From Sulfuritalea sp. (GTDB lineage Bacteria; Pseudomonadota; Gammaproteobacteria; Burkholderiales; Rhodocyclaceae): DNA of 6,190 bases. Within the stretch, counting starts at the first letter, position 1, and the number at the start of each line of letters is the position of its first letter. Positions 1-5,479 of this stretch are shown here, piece after piece. A program made the position numbers and the translations under genes. The notes under the pieces are model-generated. The model ran no database searches and had not been told where the DNA came from. It worked only from the letters and a program-made list of their open reading frames with translations. The DNA is taken from assembly GCA_021738105.1 (NCBI GenBank), contig JAIPCS010000191.1:1-6190 (forward strand). The letters are read 5' to 3'.

Positions 1-95
1 GTGCTCAGGCTGCCCAGCAGCCAGAGCAAGGCGTCGGCAGGAAAATTATCCTGCTGTGCCGTATCGAACGTGGGTGCGTGAGGCTGGGCCGCCAT
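1..95 (-). CDS. N-terminal fragment of an unidentified protein, cut by the window edge
   Basis: An open reading frame on the minus strand starts at an ATG at 95-93 and runs off the left edge, showing about 31 residues that begin MAAQPHAPTFDTAQQ and continue with a hydrophobic stretch (ADALLWLLGSLS). It lies 114 bp downstream of the Crp-like regulator in the same direction. No good Shine-Dalgarno sequence precedes the ATG; the frame is open further upstream and a GTG at 119-117 is another possible start. The DALLWLLGSL stretch recalls the N-terminus of peptidase-domain type I secretion ABC transporters, but this is only a memory-based resemblance over few residues, and the family is not established. 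Confidence 0.45.
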   Translation of the reverse strand, partial: MAAQPHAPTFDTAQQDNFPADALLWLLGSLS

Positions 96-197
96 GGCTG
101 GAAACGATTGGTTGCGCACGCGGCTGCGCGCGAGCCCAGGATGCTGAATGGTTTTTTTCCACAGAGCAACAACTAAAACAGCCCGAGCGTAAACGGG

Positions 198-213
198 TTG
201 ACGCTTGGGTCAA
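198..213. promoter_or_regulatory. Perfect inverted repeat TTGAC-N6-GTCAA
   Basis: TTGAC (198-202) and GTCAA (209-213) form a perfect palindrome with a 6-nt spacer. It overlaps the stop codon of the Crp-like gene and lies upstream of the minus-strand gene at 1-95. The half-sites resemble Fnr/Dnr-type half-sites (TTGAT or TTGAC), but those normally have a 4-nt spacer. It could be an operator for the downstream gene. With only five base pairs and no T-run it is a poor terminator. Confidence 0.3.
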
Positions 214-980
214 TATTTTGCTGACGCGCTACCGGAATTCGCATTGTTCGAATGCCGGCGATTTACGATCTGGCTCACTGCAACACGCGACGCGCCGACC
301 ATGCGGGCGATCTCGGCCTTGGACAGCCAGCGTGCGGTGTCGAGCCCTAACGACTCACAGTGCCTGATCATGGCCTGGATACGGTCTTTCAGTTCGCCGC
401 GCATCAATTCGATCCGGCAGTCGGCGTCGGCCAGACGTTGCGCCATTTTGCGCGCCACAGCAATGGCGAAAGGCGGATGAGCCTGCATGCTGGCAAGGAA
501 ATCCCGGCCGGGAAGGGAAATAACCTGACAGGGTGTCAGCGCCTCGATAGAGGCGGAGCGCCCGGTGTCGAGCAGCGTGCCCACTTCGCCCACGATGTCT
601 CCGGGTCCGAGCAGGGCCACCATGACCATGTGACGTGAACGCGAACGCATTTCCGATTTTCCCGGCGCCTGAGCGGCGTCGCCAAAGCAACCGCCCCGCA
701 GCACCTTGGCGAAGCCGGAGACAACGAAATAGACCAGAGCCGATGCTTCGCTCTGACGCATGATCATGTCTTCCGGCTGGTACTGCGCCCAGCTTGCGAC
801 ATTGGCCAGGGCTACGAGCTGGTTTTCGGGCATGTCGGCCAGCAAAGGCACCATGCGCAAGGTGGTGGACGTCGGCAGCAGCAAGGCATGTCGCGGTGCA
901 TGGAGTTCCGCAGGCTCCGGCGGAAGTGTTATCGAGTTTTTCGTTTTCGGGTTCTTGTCTAACACGCGGCCGGCCTCCAT
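210..980 (-). CDS. Crp/Fnr-family transcriptional regulator with a shortened C-terminus
   Basis: A 256-residue cytoplasmic regulator. Residues ~45-165 form a cyclic-nucleotide-binding-type beta-roll containing GPGDIVGEVG (125-134) and RSAS (141-144). Gly131-Glu132 and Arg141-Ser142 occupy the positions that contact cAMP in Crp, so nucleotide binding is possible but unproven. A long helix follows (~168-208), then a Crp-type helix-turn-helix (~218-241, WLSKAEIARMVGASRVAVSQ). The recognition helix reads S-R-V-A-V-S-Q: Arg180 of E. coli Crp is kept (Arg232), but the positions of Glu181 and Arg185 are Val233 and Gln237. The protein ends about 14 residues after the helix with a Ser/Asn-rich tail and lacks the usual winged beta-hairpin. 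There is no N-terminal Fnr cysteine cluster. Residues ~97-116 look like an extra loop in the roll. The ATG at 980 has only a weak purine-rich upstream stretch, so the start is uncertain; the first ~40 residues are low-complexity and Met43 is an alternative. The GFA-family gene is divergent from it. Confidence 0.88.
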   Translation of the reverse strand: MEAGRVLDKNPKTKNSITLPPEPAELHAPRHALLLPTSTTLRMVPLLADMPENQLVALANVASWAQYQPEDMIMRQSEASALVYFVVSGFAKVLRGGCFGDAAQAPGKSEMRSRSRHMVMVALLGPGDIVGEVGTLLDTGRSASIEALTPCQVISLPGRDFLASMQAHPPFAIAVARKMAQRLADADCRIELMRGELKDRIQAMIRHCESLGLDTARWLSKAEIARMVGASRVAVSQIVNRRHSNNANSGSASAKY

Positions 981-1298
981 CCCATTTTTCTTAGTCTATC
1001 CAGGTATCATCGTGTCGCTGACCGCCTGGCTGCAGCAGGTTCTCCATTGGCATATCCGGCGACGCGCCGTATTGTGACACAAGTAAGACGCTAGCTGAGT
1101 ATCATGACGTAAGATTTTGAGAAAATTGATCATGTGGAGGTTTTGCAGCCTCGTCGTCCATCGGCCACGATAGGACAAGTGGTGCTGGATTCGGTGGCGT
1201 TGGCATGAGGTCGGCTCCTTTGGACAGGAGCGACGACCCGACACAAAATCCCGACTTGACGCACAATCTGAGCTTTCCAACCCCCCGAGGAAAACACC
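981..1298. other. Divergent intergenic region between regulator and GFA-family gene
   Basis: These 318 bp must hold the promoters of both divergent genes. I see an 11-bp palindrome TTGTGACACAA (1072-1082) and a 6-bp inverted repeat GCTCCT/AGGAGC (1214-1219 and 1226-1231, loop TTGGAC). A TTGACG at 1256-1261 is -35-like but has no convincing -10 at the right distance. No coding frame here has protein-like composition or a plausible start. Confidence 0.6.
1072..1082. promoter_or_regulatory. Palindrome TTGTG-A-CACAA, possible operator
   Basis: A perfect odd palindrome about 90 bp upstream of the start of the Crp-like gene and about 215 bp upstream of the GFA-family gene. Its TTGTG/CACAA arms contain the Crp-like TGTGA core, but the arms are separated by one base rather than the spacing normal for Crp-family sites. 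Whether the adjacent regulator binds here is unknown. Confidence 0.2.
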
Positions 1299-1721
1299 AT
1301 GACCCAGGAAATCACCGGCGGCTGCCTGTGCGGCAAGATTCGCTACACCATCAGCCAACCCATCGACAAGATCATCGCCTGCCACTGTACGCACTGCCAG
1401 AAAGCCTCCGGCGCCGGCGCCAGCCACAATGCGCCGATGCCGGCCAGCGCACTGCAGATCACCCAGGGAGAACCCAAACGCTACGACGACATGGCCGACA
1501 GCGGCAACATCCTCTGGCGCTTCTTCTGCCCGGATTGCGGCTCCTCGCTCTACAGCCAGCGCAGCAAGACACCGGAAATGATCGTGCTCAAGGCCGGCAG
1601 CCTCGACGACAGCAACGGCATGAAGTTGATAATGAACATCTGGACCAAAAGCGCGAGGCCGTGGATGCCGATTGACCCGGCCAGCGAGTGCCACGAACAA
1701 AACCGGCCGGTGAAAACCTAG
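1299..1721 (+). CDS. GFA-family zinc-binding protein
   Basis: A 140-residue protein of the GFA family (named for glutathione-dependent formaldehyde-activating enzyme). These are small cytoplasmic zinc proteins; most members have no proven substrate. The family's cysteine pattern is intact: GGCLCGKIRY near the N-terminus (Cys9, Cys11), CHCTHCQKASG (Cys28, Cys30, Cys33) and FFCPDCGSSLYS (Cys77, Cys80). The late IWTKSARPWMPID segment, with its conserved Trp residues, is also typical. Length is normal for the family. The ATG at 1299 is supported by GAGG at 1287-1290, eight bases upstream. It is divergent from the Crp-like regulator, which may control it, but no operator is convincing. A real role in formaldehyde detoxification cannot be claimed from the family name. 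Confidence 0.93.
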   Translation: MTQEITGGCLCGKIRYTISQPIDKIIACHCTHCQKASGAGASHNAPMPASALQITQGEPKRYDDMADSGNILWRFFCPDCGSSLYSQRSKTPEMIVLKAGSLDDSNGMKLIMNIWTKSARPWMPIDPASECHEQNRPVKT

Positions 1722-1778
1722 ACCGAAGCGACGGGCCTGCCGGCGCAGCGCGTTGGGCCTTGGGCCCTGGCTGGTAGA

Positions 1779-1811
1779 GGCTTTTCCGCCGTCTCGTCAA
1801 AGCCGAGTTTT
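1779..1811 (+). terminator. Weak candidate terminator after the GFA-family gene
   Basis: GGCTTT (1779-1784) pairs with AAAGCC (1799-1804) across a 14-nt loop, and TTTT follows at 1808-1811 after GAG. A second small hairpin, GGGCC-TTG-GGCCC, lies at 1755-1767. The long loop, short stem and interrupted T-tract make a Rho-independent terminator doubtful. Confidence 0.22.
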
Positions 1812-1913
1812 GTCTATGCAAAACGTATGTGTTTCACCAAGCACGCATCGCAACTACATGCGATGAAAGGACAGGGCTTTACCACTTGACGAGGGCCGGC
1901 TAATGGGTGACCC

Positions 1914-1937
1914 CTTTGGTTGGTACTTTGGTTGGTA
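1914..1937. repeat. Perfect tandem duplication of CTTTGGTTGGTA
   Basis: Two adjacent identical 12-bp units, 1914-1925 and 1926-1937, end 22 bp before the start codon of the secreted Cys-rich protein and 11 bp before its GGAG. The position in the probable 5' leader or promoter makes a regulator-binding site or a replication-slippage duplication possible. The sequence alone cannot separate these. Confidence 0.75.
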
Positions 1938-1948
1938 GCAAATGCTCC

Positions 1949-1952
1949 GGAG
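1949..1952 (+). promoter_or_regulatory. Ribosome binding site GGAG that decides the start at 1960
   Basis: GGAG ends seven bases before the ATG at 1960. An in-frame upstream ATG at 1942 has no Shine-Dalgarno sequence, and starting there would put six extra residues in front of the signal peptide. The ATG at 1960 is therefore preferred. Confidence 0.7.
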
Positions 1953-1959
1953 AACTCCT

Positions 1960-2739
1960 ATGACTGAAAGATTCAAAAAAGCACTTCGATTGGTTTTCTT
2001 CGGCGCCTGCCTTGCGGGTTCAAGCGCGACCTTCGGCAGCGACATGAAGAATTGCGTGACGCTAATGACCGAAAGTGCTCCAGGCACGTCTAACTATCGG
2101 CAGGTACTGGTCAATGGCTGCGGCGTCAAAGTGCAGGTCTTCTGGTGTCACACCAGCGGAGGCAGCTATCCATGCAAACCGCCGAAGTATTATCGGCAGA
2201 GCCGACAACTGGGTGCGAACGAGCGCTTTCACAACCAGTACTCGTTGCCTTCGTCAGTAGAGATTCGTCATGGTGCCTGTACCGGTCCGTCGAGCAAGAT
2301 CAAGTTCAATGCTGATGGCAGCTACAGTTGCCCGGGCGACGCAGTACCACTAGTCAAGGGACCGCAACGCAGCCAGGCGCAATGCAAAGATGGACGCAAG
2401 CTTGATTTCGAGTGGTCGCTAAAGAAGGAACATTCCAGGGGCGCAATCCTGACGCTCGAGGACGGCAAGATCAATCTCTCGACTGGAGACTACCAAGCTC
2501 TGGCTAAAAACCCCACCGGCCCGGTTCCGCGTGAATTGACGCAAAGAGTCTGTACCAAACCCGCAGAGAGAGGTGATGGCGATATGCTCAACGATGCCAG
2601 GGAGCGGATTCGCATGGGAGTTCAGCACAAGGAAAAGGAGGAAAGTGAGCGCTGCGCCAAAGCCGGCAATGCGGGAGACGATTGCGAGCGCTTTCGCAAT
2701 CCAAAGCGCTCACCCAGTGCCGGGCCGGTTAGAGGCTAA
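1960..2739 (+). CDS. Secreted cysteine-rich protein of unknown function
   Basis: 259 residues, family not recognised. The N-terminus (MTERFKKALR, then LVFFGACLAGSSA) is a typical Sec signal peptide: basic start, hydrophobic core and small residues before a probable cleavage near residues 23-27. There is no good lipobox. The mature part has ten cysteines (32, 54, 63, 72, 107, 124, 142, 198, 232, 242). The even count suits disulfide bonding in the periplasm or outside the cell. The first half carries NGCGVKVQVFWC (52-63), with alternating hydrophobics as in a beta-sandwich; the middle (~140-175) also looks beta-rich. The last ~55 residues are highly charged, probably helical (ARERIRMGVQHKEKEESERC), and end in a Pro/Ser-rich tail. 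By eye its base composition is less GC-rich than the ankyrin gene, which could reflect transfer. Two more secreted-protein genes follow in the same direction after a 500-bp gap. Function cannot be assigned. Confidence 0.8.
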   Translation: MTERFKKALRLVFFGACLAGSSATFGSDMKNCVTLMTESAPGTSNYRQVLVNGCGVKVQVFWCHTSGGSYPCKPPKYYRQSRQLGANERFHNQYSLPSSVEIRHGACTGPSSKIKFNADGSYSCPGDAVPLVKGPQRSQAQCKDGRKLDFEWSLKKEHSRGAILTLEDGKINLSTGDYQALAKNPTGPVPRELTQRVCTKPAERGDGDMLNDARERIRMGVQHKEKEESERCAKAGNAGDDCERFRNPKRSPSAGPVRG

Positions 2740-2849
2740 ACGAACTCTCTGCGGGCAATACACGTCTAAATGGAGCGATACACGGTAGCAAGACGCCGTG
2801 TTACCAGCGCCGAGTTTTTCGCGAAGGCTGCCTGGGATCGGTCGCCGCC

Positions 2850-2867
2850 AATCAAAAGAATCAAAAG
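2850..2867. repeat. Tandem AATCAAAAG x2
   Basis: Two perfect adjacent 9-bp copies (2850-2858 and 2859-2867) inside the candidate MITE-like segment. Two GATTTC copies (2871-2876, 2878-2883) follow directly. Confidence 0.7.
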
Positions 2868-2884
2868 GGTGATTTCGGATTTCA

Positions 2885-2915
2885 AAATCAAAGCGGCCCG
2901 GATCGCATTTGATTT
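2885..2915. repeat. Inverted repeat AAATCAAA / TTTGATTT
   Basis: Perfect 8-bp arms (2885-2892 and 2908-2915) separated by a GC-rich 15-bp spacer, inside the candidate MITE-like segment. No T-run follows, so it is not a simple terminator. It may be part of the secondary structure of the element. Confidence 0.6.
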
Positions 2916-3116
2916 GCATAGCCGCTGAAAGTCGGCGCAAGCGACACGGTGAGTGCTGTGGCCGTGCTCCCGACCAAAGGGGGGGCAACTCCAAGGGTCA
3001 AAGTGTGGCAGCCCGAATCTCCCGGGCCAATTGATCAAGACTTTCATTTCGCCCTTCGAACTTCTACGGACTGATCCGGCCCTCCCCCACGGCCAAAATG
3101 TCCATGCAGAAAACCA

Positions 3117-3145
3117 TTGCCCTGTTATTGGTATTTTGATATTAA
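3117..3145 (+). promoter_or_regulatory. Candidate sigma70-type promoter for the 3240-5397 genes
   Basis: TTGCCC (3117-3122) and TATTAA (3140-3145) are separated by exactly 17 bp and each matches the consensus in four of six positions. The predicted transcript would start near 3152 with a leader of roughly 90 nt before the ATG at 3240. This is a pattern match only. Confidence 0.3.
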
Positions 3146-3227
3146 TGCGGTGAGTCACCTGCCAGCGCTCATGTAACAGTCATCGGTCGCTCGTGGTGGT
3201 CGTATGCTCTTCGAGCACATTTTTCCC

Positions 3228-3235
3228 GGGGGAGG
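3228..3235 (+). promoter_or_regulatory. Strong ribosome binding site GGGGGAGG for the ATG at 3240
   Basis: A purine-rich Shine-Dalgarno sequence ends four bases before the ATG at 3240, which favours this start over the ATG at 3204. The latter has no such sequence and would add 12 unlikely residues. A third in-frame ATG at 3276 also leaves the signal sequence intact. Confidence 0.65.
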
Positions 3236-3239
3236 AACG

Positions 3240-4232
3240 ATGGTCCGGTCAAGCTGTGGTGCGCATTCTCAAACAATGAAAACCTGGGTATCAGGTATAC
3301 CTTTCGTAGCGCGCGGTCCGGCGCCCGATCAACACCGGAAGCCGTCTCTGTTTTCGCACTTGGCCCGCTTGGCGTGCGGTGCGGCCACGGCCGCATTGGT
3401 GACGCTGGCGCTGCTGCCATTCTCACCGGAGGTGTTCGCCGGAACCCTCATTGAAATACCGTTCGATCCCTACTGGAAGTCAAGCATGTCGCGATCGGAA
3501 CTCATCTCGGCCAAACTCAACACCCTTGAAAAGGATAACAGTCGCAGCCCGTGTCGCCTGGTCGAGCCAGGCGTTTTCATGTATTTCTGGGACAGTGATG
3601 AAAAGAAATACTCCAACAAGGGCGTGCGCAGACCGACGGCATACAATGACTTGGTGATCAAGGTTCTTTACCCAAATGGGAGGGATATCGGTCGTAGTGT
3701 GAAATATCAAGTCCTGCTCACTGATCGCGAAGAGAAATTTGAATGCACCGTTTGGGTCGCTCGGACAAAATGGGAAAACAAAATTCGCATAGACGAGTTT
3801 GCGGCCCAGGTGGTCAATGCCCTGGCATTCTTGGGCGCCTATTACCCGCACTCCCGATCCGACGAAGCGGTCCCGGATGAGAGCATCGGCAAGAAACTGG
3901 ACTTTGTGGAAGGGAAGACGAAGGAAGAAATGGTTGCCTATCTGGCCGACCGGCATCAATACTTTGAAAGCGTGGCCCAGTGCAGTTTTTCAGCAGCCGG
4001 TACGCCCCTGTATCCGAGCAACTACCCGAACAAAGCAGACAAGAACTCGGTCAGCGCGACGCCCTATGTACAACTGGTGCTGAACGCCGGCAAATTCCCC
4101 AATACCAAACAGTACCTGGTGCGGGTCTTCAACCAGCAGAAGTCCGAGTACTGCACTGCCTACTGGGGCGACAAGTACGATGCCGACAAGGCCGCTCGGT
4201 ACCTGATCTCCCTCGGTGTCGCGCGCCAGTGA
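3240..4232 (+). CDS. Exported protein with two diverged copies of one ~100-residue domain
   Basis: 330 residues, family not recognised. The N-terminus is long (~35 polar residues), followed by a hydrophobic segment (~41-61, LARLACGAATAALVTLALLP) and a likely signal-peptidase site after EVFA (residue 67). The export signal is thus unusually long, and the true start may be Met13 (3276). The mature protein appears internally duplicated. Copy 1 (~83-200) and copy 2 (~225-328) share, in order: a charged helix, a Cys (105; 248), a strand with a PTAYNDLVIKVL- or ATPYVQLVL-type sequence (132-143; 273-281), a strand KYQVLLTDRE- or QYLVRVFNQQ-type (155-164; 291-300), a Cys-Thr-x-Trp/Tyr motif (CTVW at 169; CTAYW at 305) and an Ala/Leu-rich helix ending in Leu-Gly (LAFLG; LISLG). 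The paired cysteines probably form one disulfide per copy. The ankyrin gene begins 64 bp downstream, so the two are probably co-transcribed. Function is unknown; binding in the periplasm or cell surface is only a guess. Confidence 0.8.
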   Translation: MVRSSCGAHSQTMKTWVSGIPFVARGPAPDQHRKPSLFSHLARLACGAATAALVTLALLPFSPEVFAGTLIEIPFDPYWKSSMSRSELISAKLNTLEKDNSRSPCRLVEPGVFMYFWDSDEKKYSNKGVRRPTAYNDLVIKVLYPNGRDIGRSVKYQVLLTDREEKFECTVWVARTKWENKIRIDEFAAQVVNALAFLGAYYPHSRSDEAVPDESIGKKLDFVEGKTKEEMVAYLADRHQYFESVAQCSFSAAGTPLYPSNYPNKADKNSVSATPYVQLVLNAGKFPNTKQYLVRVFNQQKSEYCTAYWGDKYDADKAARYLISLGVARQ

Positions 4233-4283
4233 CAACAGTCACCACCGATTGCCCCCGGTTTTTGCTTGCCGAAAACTCCGAAT

Positions 4284-4290
4284 AAGGAAG
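4284..4290 (+). promoter_or_regulatory. Ribosome binding site AAGGAAG for the ankyrin gene
   Basis: AAGGAAG ends six bases before the ATG at 4297. Starting at 4297 gives a clean signal peptide. The longer frame from the ATG at 4216 overlaps the preceding gene and would bury that signal behind 27 polar residues, so it is rejected. Confidence 0.75.
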
Positions 4291-4296
4291 AACGCC

Positions 4297-5397
4297 ATGC
4301 GCAGGATCGTCATTGCATTGCTTGCCCTTGTCCCTTTTGCCGATTGCCGGGCAGCGCTCTATGCCGATGCCTACCAGGGATTCACGAAAAATGTAATGGA
4401 GCAGCTCGAAGCGGGCATCGATGTCAACGCGCCGCTACCCGACGACGACAACCTGGAACGTACCGCACTGGGCTGGGCTGCCGAAGGCGGCCAGTGCAAG
4501 ACCGTTCAATGGTTGCTGCAATACGGCGCCGACCCGGGCATTGGAGACAGGAAAGGGAACACGCCGGCACATCGCGCGGCGTATGCCTACATCGCCGAAC
4601 TGCCTTCCTACAAGATCGGCCTGAAGGAATATGCCTGCGTCCTCGGCTCCCTGCACCGGTTTGGGGCCAACCTGCACCAGAAAAACAAGGGGGGCGATAC
4701 GCCACTGCACGTTGCCGCACACAGAGGCAACTTCATGCTGGTCCTGTACATGATCGACAACCTGAAGGTACCGATTGACATCCGCGGCTGGCGTGAAGCC
4801 ACGCCACTGTATATGGCGGCATGGGGCGGGCAGCCGGATATCATCAAGCTGCTGATGAAACTTGGTGCCGACCCCCGGGCGCGCACCGAATTCGGCGAGA
4901 CGTGGAAGGACATCTGGGAATCCGAGGGCAAGAAGGCGCTGGAAGAACGCATCGCCGAAAGCAAAGGGGCTTTCGACTGGACCAAATTCACCGCACTCGC
5001 CGTCGGCGGTTTGATAGGCGGAATGGCGGGTCTCGACCCCGCGAAACAGGTCGAACTGGTGGGTGCGATGCTCGCCGACAGCGCGACGGGGCAGGAGGGA
5101 GCGTCCAATACCTTGGCGACGGCGGGAAGGCTCGCCAGTGCACAAAACAGAAACCAGAGCAGCCAAGGTGCGGCATCGACTGTGGCACAACCGCCCGCCC
5201 GGAAAACCTATTCCCTGCAGCATACCTGCCCCAGTGGCACCAAACTGGATGTCATGGTGCCGTACCGCACCGAAGCCTGCCGGACTGCCGCCGTCGAATT
5301 TGCCAAAGTGATGGCCTGCAACGAGGCCGGCTCATTCAGTCGGGTGCAGCGACAGTGCACCCAGGCGTGCGGCAACCAGAATTGCACGGAGCAGTAA
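4297..5397 (+). CDS. Exported ankyrin-repeat protein with a six-cysteine C-terminal domain
   Basis: 366 residues. MRRIVIALLALVPFADCRA is a Sec signal peptide, probably cleaved after Ala19 or Ala20; it lacks a canonical lipobox. Ankyrin repeats mediate protein-protein binding. I see about five: a degenerate one at ~22-50, then ~54-84 (TALGWAAEGGQCKTVQWLLQ), ~86-127 (TPAHRAAYAY, with an inserted ~12-residue segment), ~132-162 (TPLHVAAHRGN) and ~167-196 (TPLYMAAWGGQPDIIKLLMK). A helical linker (~205-225) is followed by a Gly/Ala-rich hydrophobic stretch (~234-246), which is short for a membrane segment, then a Ser/Gln/Ala-rich spacer (~265-300). The last ~63 residues hold six cysteines (311, 328, 341, 354, 358, 363), enough for three disulfides in an oxidising compartment. 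The fold of this domain is not recognised. The gene lies 64 bp after the duplicated-domain protein, probably in the same operon. The partner bound by the repeats may be a neighbour product, but that is inference. Confidence 0.9.
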   Translation: MRRIVIALLALVPFADCRAALYADAYQGFTKNVMEQLEAGIDVNAPLPDDDNLERTALGWAAEGGQCKTVQWLLQYGADPGIGDRKGNTPAHRAAYAYIAELPSYKIGLKEYACVLGSLHRFGANLHQKNKGGDTPLHVAAHRGNFMLVLYMIDNLKVPIDIRGWREATPLYMAAWGGQPDIIKLLMKLGADPRARTEFGETWKDIWESEGKKALEERIAESKGAFDWTKFTALAVGGLIGGMAGLDPAKQVELVGAMLADSATGQEGASNTLATAGRLASAQNRNQSSQGAASTVAQPPARKTYSLQHTCPSGTKLDVMVPYRTEACRTAAVEFAKVMACNEAGSFSRVQRQCTQACGNQNCTEQ

Positions 5398-5479
5398 GCG
5401 AGCCTCAGTCGGCATGGACCAAACGGGGCAACTTCGAATTTGTTTTCGTGGAACTCTTACGAGCGCGATGGCTTTTTAC

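Larger units (their letters stand above)
2794..2951. repeat. Candidate MITE-like element with imperfect terminal inverted repeats
   Basis: The left end (2794-2813, CGCCGTGTTACCAGCGCCGA) is, in reverse complement, 15 of 20 identical to the right end (2932-2951, TCGGCGCAAGCGACACGGTG). The left end also matches the motif at 5796-5815 in 17 of 20 positions (as reverse complement). The interior is AT-richer than its surroundings and has no open frame of interest. The architecture suggests a decayed miniature or dispersed element, but no target-site duplication is visible. Confidence 0.4.
2740..3239. other. 500-bp non-coding gap containing short repeats
   Basis: This gap between two genes of the same orientation has no frame that looks like a real protein. 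It holds a 158-bp segment bounded by inverted copies of a ~20-bp motif (2794-2951), a 9-bp tandem repeat, an 8-bp inverted repeat, a 13-codon signal-peptide-like frame (3098-3139) and a candidate promoter just before the next gene. Near its left end ACACGG (2780-2785) can pair with CCGTGT (2796-2801), but no T-run follows, so it is not a convincing terminator for the upstream gene. Confidence 0.6.

Noticed and set aside
996..1700. Long minus-strand open frame (234 codons) opposite the GFA-family gene
   Set aside because: It is the antisense shadow of the GFA-family gene and extends into the regulator's promoter region; its translation is Ala/Gly/Val-rich with no recognisable domain.
3034..3041. 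TTGATCAA as an Fnr-type site
   Set aside because: The half-sites abut with no 4-nt spacer, so it is only a short palindrome.
2766..3158. Minus-strand open frame of 130 codons in the 2740-3239 gap
   Set aside because: No Shine-Dalgarno sequence, no domain, and it spans the candidate MITE-like repeats; treated as non-coding.
4216..4296. Upstream in-frame start for the ankyrin protein
   Set aside because: It overlaps the preceding gene, would hide the signal peptide behind polar residues, and has no ribosome binding site, unlike the ATG at 4297.
4435..5223. Minus-strand open frame of 262 codons opposite the ankyrin gene
   Set aside because: It is antisense to clear ankyrin repeats, has no ribosome binding site, and exists because of GC-rich codon use on the plus strand.
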